From: Globobulimina sp.
Lineage: Eukaryota > Foraminifera > Rotaliida
DNA length: 6,138 nt
Assembly: GCA_003354225.1 (NCBI GenBank)
Contig: PIVH01000357.1
Location: 1 to 6,138 of the forward strand
Direction: 5' to 3'
Shown here: piece by piece, positions 1 through 6,125 of the stretch
Layout: each line of letters starts with the position of its first letter
How positions within the stretch are numbered: the stretch's first letter is position 1
Position numbers and translations under genes: made by a program
The notes under the pieces: generated by a model
The model's input: the letters and a program-made list of their open reading frames with translations, nothing else
Databases searched by the model: none
Told to the model about the DNA's origin: nothing

Positions 1-2
1 TA

Positions 3-1061
3 TTAGTGGTCGAAGATTCCATTAATTTCCCCGCAATTCGCCTACATTTTGGAACCATATCGAAATTCCTGGTATTATACCAAAACGATTTTTTCACCGA
101 TTATTTGATAACAGACGTGCGCTGTCTTTGTTGCTATTGTTCGAAACATATTCGGACATTAAACATTAAAATATGCGATGATTCATTTAAATTACGCGCT
201 TTATTCAAGAATCTATATAACATTGTGGTGAATTTCGTGAATATTGAATTTGAAAATATTGATCATTATAAATTAATAAATTGCACAGTAAATAACGAAT
301 TGAAATTGACGGATCTATATAGGATAATAACTTCGGAGGCAACCAATCAGCAAACTGTATTAAACCAATTAAATAATGCAAATCAATCAGATAATCAGTC
401 ATATTCAGATGCGGCCAGATCCAACAGCAACGATATTGAAATTATTAATAAAAATAATAATAAACAAAAAAGTAACATATTTATCACTGATGAGACGTTA
501 GTAAGCCATGGATTAAACGATGCGGACTTTGAAGACGATGAGATTGACCCAGATTTATTCGATGATGATACAAAAAGTGAAATATTGCCTCAAAATACAG
601 ATACACCGCAACAACCTATTGAGCTGAAAGAAAACGACAAAGAATCGATGCCATTTCCATTTGCAAATAACAACAACATCCAAACAGAAACAGTGGCGAT
701 ACAATCCAAACAAATTGAAAATGCACAATGGAGTTTCACCAACAACGCGCCAACATCCCCCCCATCAAATAAATCACCACAATATGTATTTAATGATGAA
801 CCAATCCCAACCAATACCAACAACAAAAAGAACAGGAAACCGCAGCCAAAATATCAATTGAAAGTGAAGCCGAATATGCCGAGTTATATTAAACCCCGGG
901 CCCAAATCTCGAATCGTATACAAAAGACAAGTGACAAAAAGAAGAAAGATAATAAATTGCCGTTTCCCACATTGCGCAGTGCTGTAAAAAGAAATAAAGC
1001 GAGAAAAAAGACAAAATTAATTTATAACAACAATAATACCAATGATAAATCCGAGATTTAG
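3..1061 (+). CDS. LINE ORF1 protein, N-terminus outside window (partial)
   Basis: The frame is open from base 3 to the TAG at 1059-1061 (residues below are counted from the GTG at base 6). The first in-frame ATG is at 648, about residue 215, so the real start must lie upstream of the window; the GTG at 6 is not a credible eukaryotic start. Visible parts: a folded-looking segment at residues 1-110 with a Cys/His cluster (C40, C42, C43, C45, H48, then C57 and C93); a short SYSDAAR stretch at 132-138, resembling the SYADA-type motif of many LINE ORF1 proteins; an Asn-rich stretch near 141-156; an acidic block at 172-192; and a strongly Lys/Arg-rich tail at 273-339. I recognise no RRM or CCHC knuckle. 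Its place directly upstream of ORF2 on the same strand, its composition and its basic tail fit an RNA-binding ORF1 that packages element RNA. That role is inferred from position and charge, not from a recognised domain. An unrelated host gene is the less likely alternative. Confidence 0.72.
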   Translation, partial: LVVEDSINFPAIRLHFGTISKFLVLYQNDFFTDYLITDVRCLCCYCSKHIRTLNIKICDDSFKLRALFKNLYNIVVNFVNIEFENIDHYKLINCTVNNELKLTDLYRIITSEATNQQTVLNQLNNANQSDNQSYSDAARSNSNDIEIINKNNNKQKSNIFITDETLVSHGLNDADFEDDEIDPDLFDDDTKSEILPQNTDTPQQPIELKENDKESMPFPFANNNNIQTETVAIQSKQIENAQWSFTNNAPTSPPSNKSPQYVFNDEPIPTNTNNKKNRKPQPKYQLKVKPNMPSYIKPRAQISNRIQKTSDKKKKDNKLPFPTLRSAVKRNKARKKTKLIYNNNNTNDKSEI

Positions 1062-1458
1062 TGGGCAAGAAAGAAAGATTAGTCCCCAATTAATTCCTCC
1101 CCTATGTACAGTTTATTATATACCAATAAATAAATTATCTATTATACAAATTGCTTCTTATATTAATAATCTCTTTTTATTCTATACAAAATGCTTTGAT
1201 GTTGAGACTGTAGACAGAGATCATTCTATATTTACGGATATGTACGATGGGTGTAATACTGCATTCCGTTAATCCACCATATAAAATCCTCTACTACAGT
1301 CCCGGCCGTCCCTTTTAAGATATGCAATAAAATAAGTTTTAAAATTAAATTTAAATTTCAATCGTGCTACAATTCTCTAAAACATTTAAATAAAAACAAA
1401 AGTCATATAAAAGTCGCTCAAAAACGCACAAAAAACTCACTAAACCACAAACACAAAA
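1062..1458 (+). other. Inter-ORF region, 397 bp, no supported gene
   Basis: This is long for a spacer between LINE ORFs, which often overlap or sit within tens of bases. The first part (1062-1270) is T/A-rich and contains only a short doubtful ORF. The middle has a TATAAAA at 1280-1286, then an isolated GC-rich patch around 1300-1312 including CGGCCG, then an AATAAA at 1326-1331. The last ~80 bases are A/C-rich with very few G, looking like an unstructured translation leader. An in-frame stop (TAA 1441-1443) lies upstream of the ORF2 ATG, so ORF2 is not an in-frame extension of ORF1. No strong splice-site pair was seen, but an intron cannot be ruled out by eye. Confidence 0.6.
1280..1286 (+). 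promoter_or_regulatory. Possible TATA box for an internal ORF2 promoter
   Basis: TATAAAA lies about 20-30 bases before the only GC-rich patch in the inter-ORF region. It is followed by a ~150-base A-rich, G-poor stretch leading to the ORF2 ATG. That spacing would suit a Pol II TATA box feeding a separate ORF2 transcript. In DNA this AT-rich the heptamer is expected by chance fairly often, so this is only a candidate. Confidence 0.15.
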
Positions 1459-4400
1459 ATGGTCATATATAATATACTGCAGTTCAATATAAGTGGGATA
1501 ATAAATCCCTCCAAAATGACAGCAGAAAATAAATGTAAGAAAATAAATCAAATAATGCAATCTAAACAAATTGACTTTCTCCTCCTGCAAGAATGGAGCG
1601 CCACCCTCCGCTTTCCGCTACAAACAGGAGATACCCAGTACACAGATAAAAATAACATATCACATAGCATTAAATTCCCAATCCAATTCTTTCCAAATTA
1701 TAATGTCCATCATGTCGGTACAGAAACAGCGGTCCTGTACCGAAAAACACTTAATGTTACACCATTAAATCCACCACAAAATTATAACCATATAAATCGA
1801 ACAAGAAACTGCCACATAACCAGTGTAATATTACACAGTGGCGACCGCAACATAGGGATCCATTCGCTTTACAATTGTCCGAATAACCCAAATATTGATC
1901 AACTCTTTGACTACCCACTAACGGTGGACAGTAATTTAATTGCGGGGGATTTCAATATCCCGAATGAAATATGGGGAAGTAACCGATCAACGGCAGAATC
2001 AATTGATTTTGTCGATGGTATCCATTTTCTAAATATGCAAATCCTAAATGTTAATAATCCATCTTTTACACATATCCATAAATCATATGCCACCAAATCA
2101 TGCATTGACCTCACTTTGATATCCGATGACCTAAAACATACCAAATGGAATATTCTCCACTCACTGTATGATAGAAATTGCTCGGATCACATCCCCATAA
2201 TTACGGCCTTTGAGGTCTCCCATGCCTTTGGATATGATGAGAACAGAAAAACTTGGAACTTAGCGAATAAAACAAAGTGGAAAAAGTACGCAGAAACGCT
2301 TGAAGAAACTATAAAAGATACAAAATTTGACGCAAACCCAAATATATACACAGAACAGTTGACATATATTATTCTATACACCTCAGAACAAACAATAGGA
2401 TACAAAACATACTATCGCGGACATAAACCATGGTGGAATAGTAAAATAAAGAAATTGAAGAAGAAATGTAAACGATTACGTCGAAGAATCCAGCGAATGA
2501 AGAGAAATGCGAAGCGATTAAACCTGGATTTCCATCATTTCCCTAGATATAAACGTGAAAAAAGGCGATTAAATAGATTCCAATCCTCCAAATATAACCA
2601 AATAACCATCGCAAAAGCAAAATATAATGACAAAATAAATAAATATATCCAAACTTGTAAAGACTATGGACGCAGATTCTGGCGTACCATATCGAACAAT
2701 AAATCAAATCAAGTTGACACAAATAATATTCCCCCATTGAACTATAATAATATCACTAATATAACCGATCCTAAACAACAAGCAAAAGCTCTGCATGAAG
2801 CGATGACGAGACCCCCGAAACCCCCATCCAGTCCGAAACATGAATCATGGCATGATTATGTAAATAAGTTCGTGCCAGAATACCTAAAAAACCACCGTAA
2901 AACTCCAATAATAAATGAATTAGATAACCATAATATAATCAATGATAAAATAAATCAGAATAACGAATCACAGACAAATTATCCTTCTGATATGAACACA
3001 AATATTAGAATGCAAATCCCATATTACCAAACTCTAAATGATCCGATCCTAAAATATGAAATAAAAAAAGTGATAAGAAAGCTGGACACCCATAAAGCCT
3101 ATGGTCCCGACAGAGTCCATAATCAAATGCTGAAACATGGGGGAGATGCGCTGATAAACTGCCTCCTCCCTTTATTCAATAAATGCATGACAACGGGACA
3201 GTTCCCTGGATACTGGAATTTCGCGCATATCCTTCCAATACCAAAGCCGAATAAGGACCATAGCAACCCAAAAAACTACAGACCCATTGCCGTGTCGTCC
3301 TGTTTAGGAAGAGTTTTTGAGAAAGTACTAGCAAATAGACTTCAACATTTTTGTGTTACACACAAAATATTCAGAAACTACCAGTGCGGATTTCAGATTA
3401 ATAGATGTTGTGATGATGTTCTCACAACTTTCATTGCTGATATCCAAACATCGTTAGATATGGTCAGTGACACTGATGTTGTTTTTACGGACTTTTCAAA
3501 GGCATACGACAGTGTTTGGCATAATGGATTATTATATAAACTCATACAAAATAAAATAACAGGAAACATATTAAACGTATTGGCATCATTCATTCAAACA
3601 AGATATACAAAAGTTATCGCAAAGAAAGCAGAGTCGAATTGGGTCGCCCAACCAATTGGAGTCCCTCAAGGCTCTGCACTGTCACCTATTTTATATATAC
3701 TATTTACAAATGATTTTGAACTACGACATCCGAATTTTGTCCACTTTGCCTGTTTCGCAGATGACACGGCATTTTGGACCAGTCCTGGGTCTAAAGACCC
3801 CCTCAGATATATGTTTCTCCAGAAAGAGATTGATAATTTCAGCGAATGGTGCGATAAATGGCAGCTAATGATCAATCCATCAAAATGTTCTTCCATAAAC
3901 TTCTCACACAGCAATCCTATAAAATACCATCCAAAATTCAATAATATAATAAATCCGATAACAAATAAACCTGAATCATTGAGCAAATACACAATCCATT
4001 CCAAACAAATAAAATATGAAAAGGTAGTCCGATATTTAGGCCTCTGGTTCGATGAACGATTAAACTTTCAAGCACATATCGCCAAAGTTCGAGCTAAAAC
4101 AATTAATAGTTATTGGCGGCTATTCTTTGCGATAAAAGCTGGCCTAAAATTATCTCCATTATCAATCTCAATGCTATACAAATCCCTCGCGAGGTCCCGA
4201 ATGGAGTATGGATTAACCCATTATCATCCATATGATACTAAAAATGTACTAAGAACGCTCCAGAATCGATTCCTCCGATTGGCAATTCCATGCAGATTAG
4301 ATTCGCCAATGGATATAATCCAATTCATACTAAAAATAGAACCAATCAAACAAAGATCCCATTACCTAACAGTACGCCAACTGGCCAGGGCTTATTATAA

Positions 4401-5784
4401 CGACGACTACCATCCCCTCCATAGAACCTATAAATCATTGACAAAATACATAAATACGATCCAGAATCATAAATATCGAAGAAATCGTAAGAACAATAAT
4501 AATAAATATATAAACTTGCAAAAAAACTCATTAATAATTGCAACTAATTACTGCCAGAATAATAACGCGATCAAAGCGTTAACATTAAATATAAATAAAT
4601 TGAATAAATCCCAAGTAACTGCATCCCCAACATACAATATAACGAACCTACCAAATAACTACGATGTTGACATAATGACTGCAGACCCATCTCATCCAAC
4701 TGCCAATGACATAATTATTGCATTTACGGATGGATCATGTGATCCTAATCCTGGCAGAGGAGGCGCTGCAATATATATCCCACCACAACCGGGTCATCTA
4801 AATGTTCACAAAGAAGTATTTTATTTCAAGATACCTGTAACCATAACAACTGCAGAAATTGAAGCAGTGCATATGATGCTAAACTATATAATAAATAATG
4901 ACATCGATAAACCAATTAAGTATAAAATATATGTTGATAACCTCCCAATTCTTCAATTTATTGATGGCACCAATTACCCCAAATACCATGAAACAAAATT
5001 AAAAATCGAGAATGTATTCATTAAACTCATACAAATACAAACAATGAAGCCAAATACCCATATTTCATTCATCAAAATTAAATCGCATAGTAATAATACT
5101 TTCAATGACGAAGTCGACAAATTAGCAAACTTCGCCGCTAAACACGCCAGATATAATCCAGAATTATTCAATGAAATTTCCTATAATACCACAGTGACTC
5201 AATTACACAATCAAATTAATTATAGATGGAGCCAGGCCTGGAAACGTAGGAACACTCAACGAAACCAGGATAGCTATGGAATGTTCAAAAATAATCCAAA
5301 TCTTCATAATAAACTATTTAAAATAATAAAAAATGTAAACAGAGATGAAGCGGCGATTATGAACCGTCTAATTTCTGGACATATTGAATTGAATAACTTT
5401 CTACACAAACATAAATTTAAAAATACTGATCAATGCATAATAAATTCACCAAAATGTACCAAATGTAATAAAAACACATCAGAAACCATACGCCATTACT
5501 TGCTCCATTGCCCATCATATTCAAATCAGAGAACAAGAATGGTAACTGCTCTATGTAAATCATGGAAAGGATTCAAAGATGGATACAGTATAAATATAGA
5601 TAACCTATTTTATCCCTACACCATCCGACGCCCTCCAGACATTGACAGTGAACTAACAATTGAAGTACAAATTAAAATATGGAAAAACATTCTTCAATTC
5701 GTCAAAGAAACAAAAAGATTTGATTACCTATACCAGGTGGACCTCATGAATATTTGCCCGATCATTCCAGATCAAGGAAATTAA
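1459..5784 (+). CDS. LINE ORF2 polyprotein: APE endonuclease, reverse transcriptase, RNase H, CCHC
   Basis: This 1441-residue protein is the retrotransposition enzyme. In the family it nicks target DNA and copies the element RNA from the 3'-OH (target-primed reverse transcription) in the nucleus. Domains in order: endonuclease ~5-255 (N10, E45, Y138, D164/N166, D217, D243/H244); Lys/Arg-rich hinge 329-372 after a PWWN motif; Asn-rich linker ~410-520; reverse transcriptase ~525-890 (D678 in motif A, FADD with D768/D769); RT-connected thumb region to ~980; Asn/Lys-rich linker ~1003-1065; RNase H ~1084-1232 (D1091, E1133, D1160, H1210, D1220); CCHC 1333-1351. The start at 1459 is the first ATG after the in-frame TAA at 1441-1443 and has A at -3 and G at +4. 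The next Met (residue 20) would delete catalytic N10. The ORF ends in a double stop, TAATAA. Nothing is broken or missing among the catalytic residues. The length is usual for RNase H-bearing LINE ORF2 proteins. Confidence 0.97.
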   Translation: MVIYNILQFNISGIINPSKMTAENKCKKINQIMQSKQIDFLLLQEWSATLRFPLQTGDTQYTDKNNISHSIKFPIQFFPNYNVHHVGTETAVLYRKTLNVTPLNPPQNYNHINRTRNCHITSVILHSGDRNIGIHSLYNCPNNPNIDQLFDYPLTVDSNLIAGDFNIPNEIWGSNRSTAESIDFVDGIHFLNMQILNVNNPSFTHIHKSYATKSCIDLTLISDDLKHTKWNILHSLYDRNCSDHIPIITAFEVSHAFGYDENRKTWNLANKTKWKKYAETLEETIKDTKFDANPNIYTEQLTYIILYTSEQTIGYKTYYRGHKPWWNSKIKKLKKKCKRLRRRIQRMKRNAKRLNLDFHHFPRYKREKRRLNRFQSSKYNQITIAKAKYNDKINKYIQTCKDYGRRFWRTISNNKSNQVDTNNIPPLNYNNITNITDPKQQAKALHEAMTRPPKPPSSPKHESWHDYVNKFVPEYLKNHRKTPIINELDNHNIINDKINQNNESQTNYPSDMNTNIRMQIPYYQTLNDPILKYEIKKVIRKLDTHKAYGPDRVHNQMLKHGGDALINCLLPLFNKCMTTGQFPGYWNFAHILPIPKPNKDHSNPKNYRPIAVSSCLGRVFEKVLANRLQHFCVTHKIFRNYQCGFQINRCCDDVLTTFIADIQTSLDMVSDTDVVFTDFSKAYDSVWHNGLLYKLIQNKITGNILNVLASFIQTRYTKVIAKKAESNWVAQPIGVPQGSALSPILYILFTNDFELRHPNFVHFACFADDTAFWTSPGSKDPLRYMFLQKEIDNFSEWCDKWQLMINPSKCSSINFSHSNPIKYHPKFNNIINPITNKPESLSKYTIHSKQIKYEKVVRYLGLWFDERLNFQAHIAKVRAKTINSYWRLFFAIKAGLKLSPLSISMLYKSLARSRMEYGLTHYHPYDTKNVLRTLQNRFLRLAIPCRLDSPMDIIQFILKIEPIKQRSHYLTVRQLARAYYNDDYHPLHRTYKSLTKYINTIQNHKYRRNRKNNNNKYINLQKNSLIIATNYCQNNNAIKALTLNINKLNKSQVTASPTYNITNLPNNYDVDIMTADPSHPTANDIIIAFTDGSCDPNPGRGGAAIYIPPQPGHLNVHKEVFYFKIPVTITTAEIEAVHMMLNYIINNDIDKPIKYKIYVDNLPILQFIDGTNYPKYHETKLKIENVFIKLIQIQTMKPNTHISFIKIKSHSNNTFNDEVDKLANFAAKHARYNPELFNEISYNTTVTQLHNQINYRWSQAWKRRNTQRNQDSYGMFKNNPNLHNKLFKIIKNVNRDEAAIMNRLISGHIELNNFLHKHKFKNTDQCIINSPKCTKCNKNTSETIRHYLLHCPSYSNQRTRMVTALCKSWKGFKDGYSINIDNLFYPYTIRRPPDIDSELTIEVQIKIWKNILQFVKETKRFDYLYQVDLMNICPIIPDQGN
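1471..2223 (+). other. ORF2 domain: AP-endonuclease-like (exonuclease/endonuclease/phosphatase fold)
   Basis: Residues ~5-255 of ORF2 carry the full motif set of this fold: FNISG with N10; LLLQEW with E45; SLYNCPNN with Y138; the signature AGDFN with D164 and N166; CIDLTL with D217; and CSDHIP with D243 and H244. In LINEs this domain makes the first-strand nick that supplies the primer. All metal-binding and catalytic positions look intact, so activity is plausible. Target preference (random versus a fixed site) cannot be read from the sequence. Confidence 0.93.
2443..2574 (+). other. ORF2 hinge: very basic, probably helical region
   Basis: Residues 329-372 follow the PWWN motif (324-327) that commonly links endonuclease and RT in LINE proteins. 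The stretch is dominated by Lys and Arg (for example KKLKKKCKRLRRR at 331-343), with only a short aromatic/His break near 357-364. Likely roles are nucleic-acid binding or nuclear import; this is inference from charge. The basic run is denser than I would expect for this linker. Confidence 0.6.
3031..4128 (+). other. ORF2 domain: reverse transcriptase
   Basis: Residues ~525-890 show the non-LTR RT blocks in order: KAYGPDRVHNQMLKH (546-560); LPIPKPNKD (592-600) with NYRPIAVSS (606-614); CGFQINR (643-649); motif A FTDFSKAYDSVW with D678; motif B GVPQGSALSPILY (734-746); motif C FADD (766-769); motif D-like WCDKWQLMINPSKC (797-810); and the YLGLWFDERL block (859-868). The FADD box and the KAYGPD block are typical of LINEs rather than of group II introns or LTR elements. 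Catalytic Asp residues are all present. Confidence 0.96.
4708..5154 (+). other. ORF2 domain: RNase H (type I)
   Basis: Residues ~1084-1232 contain the four carboxylates: D1091 in FTDGSCDPNPGRGGAA, E1133 in TTAEIEA, D1160 in IYVDN, and D1220 in NDEVDKLAN, plus the flanking H1210 in IKSHS. The DGSCxxNPGxGG string is the form seen in cellular/bacterial-type RNase HI. In LINEs this domain degrades template RNA in the cDNA hybrid. The domain lies after RT and before the CCHC motif, as in I- and Tad-like elements. Confidence 0.92.
5434..5511 (+). other. ORF2 C-terminal Cys/His zinc-binding motif (CCHC)
   Basis: C1333-x2-C1336-x9-H1346-x4-C1351 forms a CCHC pattern, with C1326 and H1350 as extra possible ligands. 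The surrounding text SETIRHYLLHCPSY matches the usual ET-x-x-HxLLxC-P form found at the C-terminus of many LINE ORF2 proteins. It probably binds nucleic acid during integration; this is family knowledge, not shown by the sequence. Confidence 0.85.
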
Positions 5785-5803
5785 TAAGTACAATTTGTAC
5801 TTA
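5785..5803 (+). repeat. Perfect 9-bp inverted repeat directly after the ORF2 stop
   Basis: TAAGTACAA, one T, then TTGTACTTA form exact complementary arms. The second TAA of the double stop is the first base triplet of the left arm. In RNA it would fold as an 8-bp stem with a 3-base loop. Function unknown; a 3'UTR structure for RNA binding or a stop-proximal element are possible. Confidence 0.8.
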
Positions 5804-5870
5804 AATTTCCAAAATAATATATATTTTACCTTTGTTCATTGATCTCACCATCAAATAAAAGGACTTGTAT
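5804..5870 (+). other. First part of 3'UTR, no gene
   Basis: This is A/T-rich untranslated sequence with a short AT run at 5816-5825. It contains one canonical poly(A) signal (see 5854-5859). No ORF or RNA gene is seen. Confidence 0.6.
5854..5859 (+). terminator. Candidate polyadenylation signal AATAAA
   Basis: AATAAA lies 70 bases after the ORF2 stop. The next ~60 bases are rich in T and GT (TTGATTGTGT, TTGTAGTGTT, TTGTGTATGGG), the arrangement expected of a eukaryotic cleavage and polyadenylation site. Cleavage here would fall before or within the first 3' repeat copy. The hexamer could arise by chance in such AT-rich DNA. Confidence 0.4.
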
Positions 5871-5964
5871 CCTTGATTGTGTCTGCTATTTATTGTAGTG
5901 TTCCTCTCTTGTGTATGGGTGAAATCTTTAATTGATTTCTTAAAGTTTTGAAGAAAAAAAAAAA
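5871..5964 (+). repeat. 3' A-tailed repeat unit, copy 1
   Basis: It begins CCTTGATTGTGTC and ends in an 11-A run (5954-5964). It aligns without gaps to 6029-6118 over 90 bases with 10 mismatches (about 89% identity), offset 158 bases. It includes the small stem-loop at 5921-5939. It is probably the terminal part of the element's 3'UTR. Confidence 0.88.
5921..5939 (+). other. Stem-loop in 3' repeat copy 1
   Basis: GAAATC, loop TTTAATT, GATTTC form a 6-bp stem. The same loop occurs in copy 2, and the outer pair changes from G-C here to A-T there, keeping the pairing. It lies 14 bases before the poly(A) run. It is a candidate RT recognition hairpin. Confidence 0.5.
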
Positions 5965-6028
5965 TTGATAACTTTACTTTTTGATGATTGCATCTGTAGA
6001 TCCCTAGGAACGAAAAAAGTATTGTTTT
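5965..6028 (+). other. Spacer between the two 3' repeat copies
   Basis: These 64 bases separate the first poly(A) run from the second copy. The part from 5999 is only weakly alignable (about half identical, mostly A/T) to the sequence before copy 1 at 5841-5870, although both begin GATC at the same 158-base offset. No ORF or known RNA is seen. It could be host DNA between two insertions or a diverged part of a longer tandem unit. Confidence 0.45.
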
Positions 6029-6125
6029 CCTTGATTGTGTCAGTTATTTTTTGTACTGTTCCTCTATTGAGTATGGGAAAAATCTTTAATTGATTTTTTA
6101 AAGTTTTAAAGAAAAAAAAAAAAAA
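6029..6125 (+). repeat. 3' A-tailed repeat unit, copy 2
   Basis: It matches copy 1 over 90 bases (10 substitutions, no gaps) and ends in a 14-A run (6112-6125). The sequence after the run (ATTACTAAATACAT in part) loosely resembles what follows the first run, so a further unit could lie beyond the window. It is either a second tandem 3'UTR unit or the tail of a separate 5'-truncated element. Confidence 0.88.
6079..6097 (+). other. Stem-loop in 3' repeat copy 2
   Basis: AAAATC, loop TTTAATT, GATTTT pair perfectly; an additional A6078-T6098 pair extends the stem. This is the counterpart of the copy 1 hairpin, with a compensated outer base pair. Confidence 0.5.

Larger units (their letters stand above)
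1..6125 (+). mobile_element. Non-LTR retrotransposon (LINE), I/Jockey/R1/Tad-like group, 5' end outside window
   Basis: Two consecutive same-strand ORFs make the element: a low-complexity basic ORF1, then a 1441-codon ORF2 with endonuclease, reverse transcriptase, RNase H and CCHC motif in that order. An A-tailed 3' region follows. No long terminal repeats, integrase or protease motifs are visible, so this is not an LTR element. The domain order APE endonuclease-RT-RNase H is known from the I, R1, LOA, Tad and Ingi lineages; the exact clade cannot be assigned by eye. The 5' end is cut by the window. The 3' end is ambiguous: it could be the poly(A) run at 5954-5964 or the one at 6112-6125. Target-site duplications cannot be looked for because the 5' flank is missing. 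ORF2 has no stop or frameshift, which suggests a young, possibly active copy. Confidence 0.93.

Noticed and set aside
6-8. GTG as the start of ORF1
   Set aside because: The frame is open further left (TTA at 3-5), the element is eukaryotic, and there is no in-frame ATG until 648. The start is simply outside the window.
590-826. 78-codon - strand open frame with hydrophobic, Leu/Val-rich translation
   Set aside because: It is antisense to the Asn/Thr/Pro-rich low-complexity part of ORF1, which produces hydrophobic reverse translations by itself; no independent support.
1326-1331. AATAAA in the inter-ORF region as a terminator for ORF1
   Set aside because: No clear GT-rich downstream element follows; the next bases are A/T-rich, so the hexamer is probably chance.
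3666-4004. 112-codon open frame on the - strand within the RT region
   Set aside because: It lies fully inside the RT domain on the opposite strand, and its sequence mirrors the conserved RT motifs. No promoter or recognisable domain; a shadow of ORF2.
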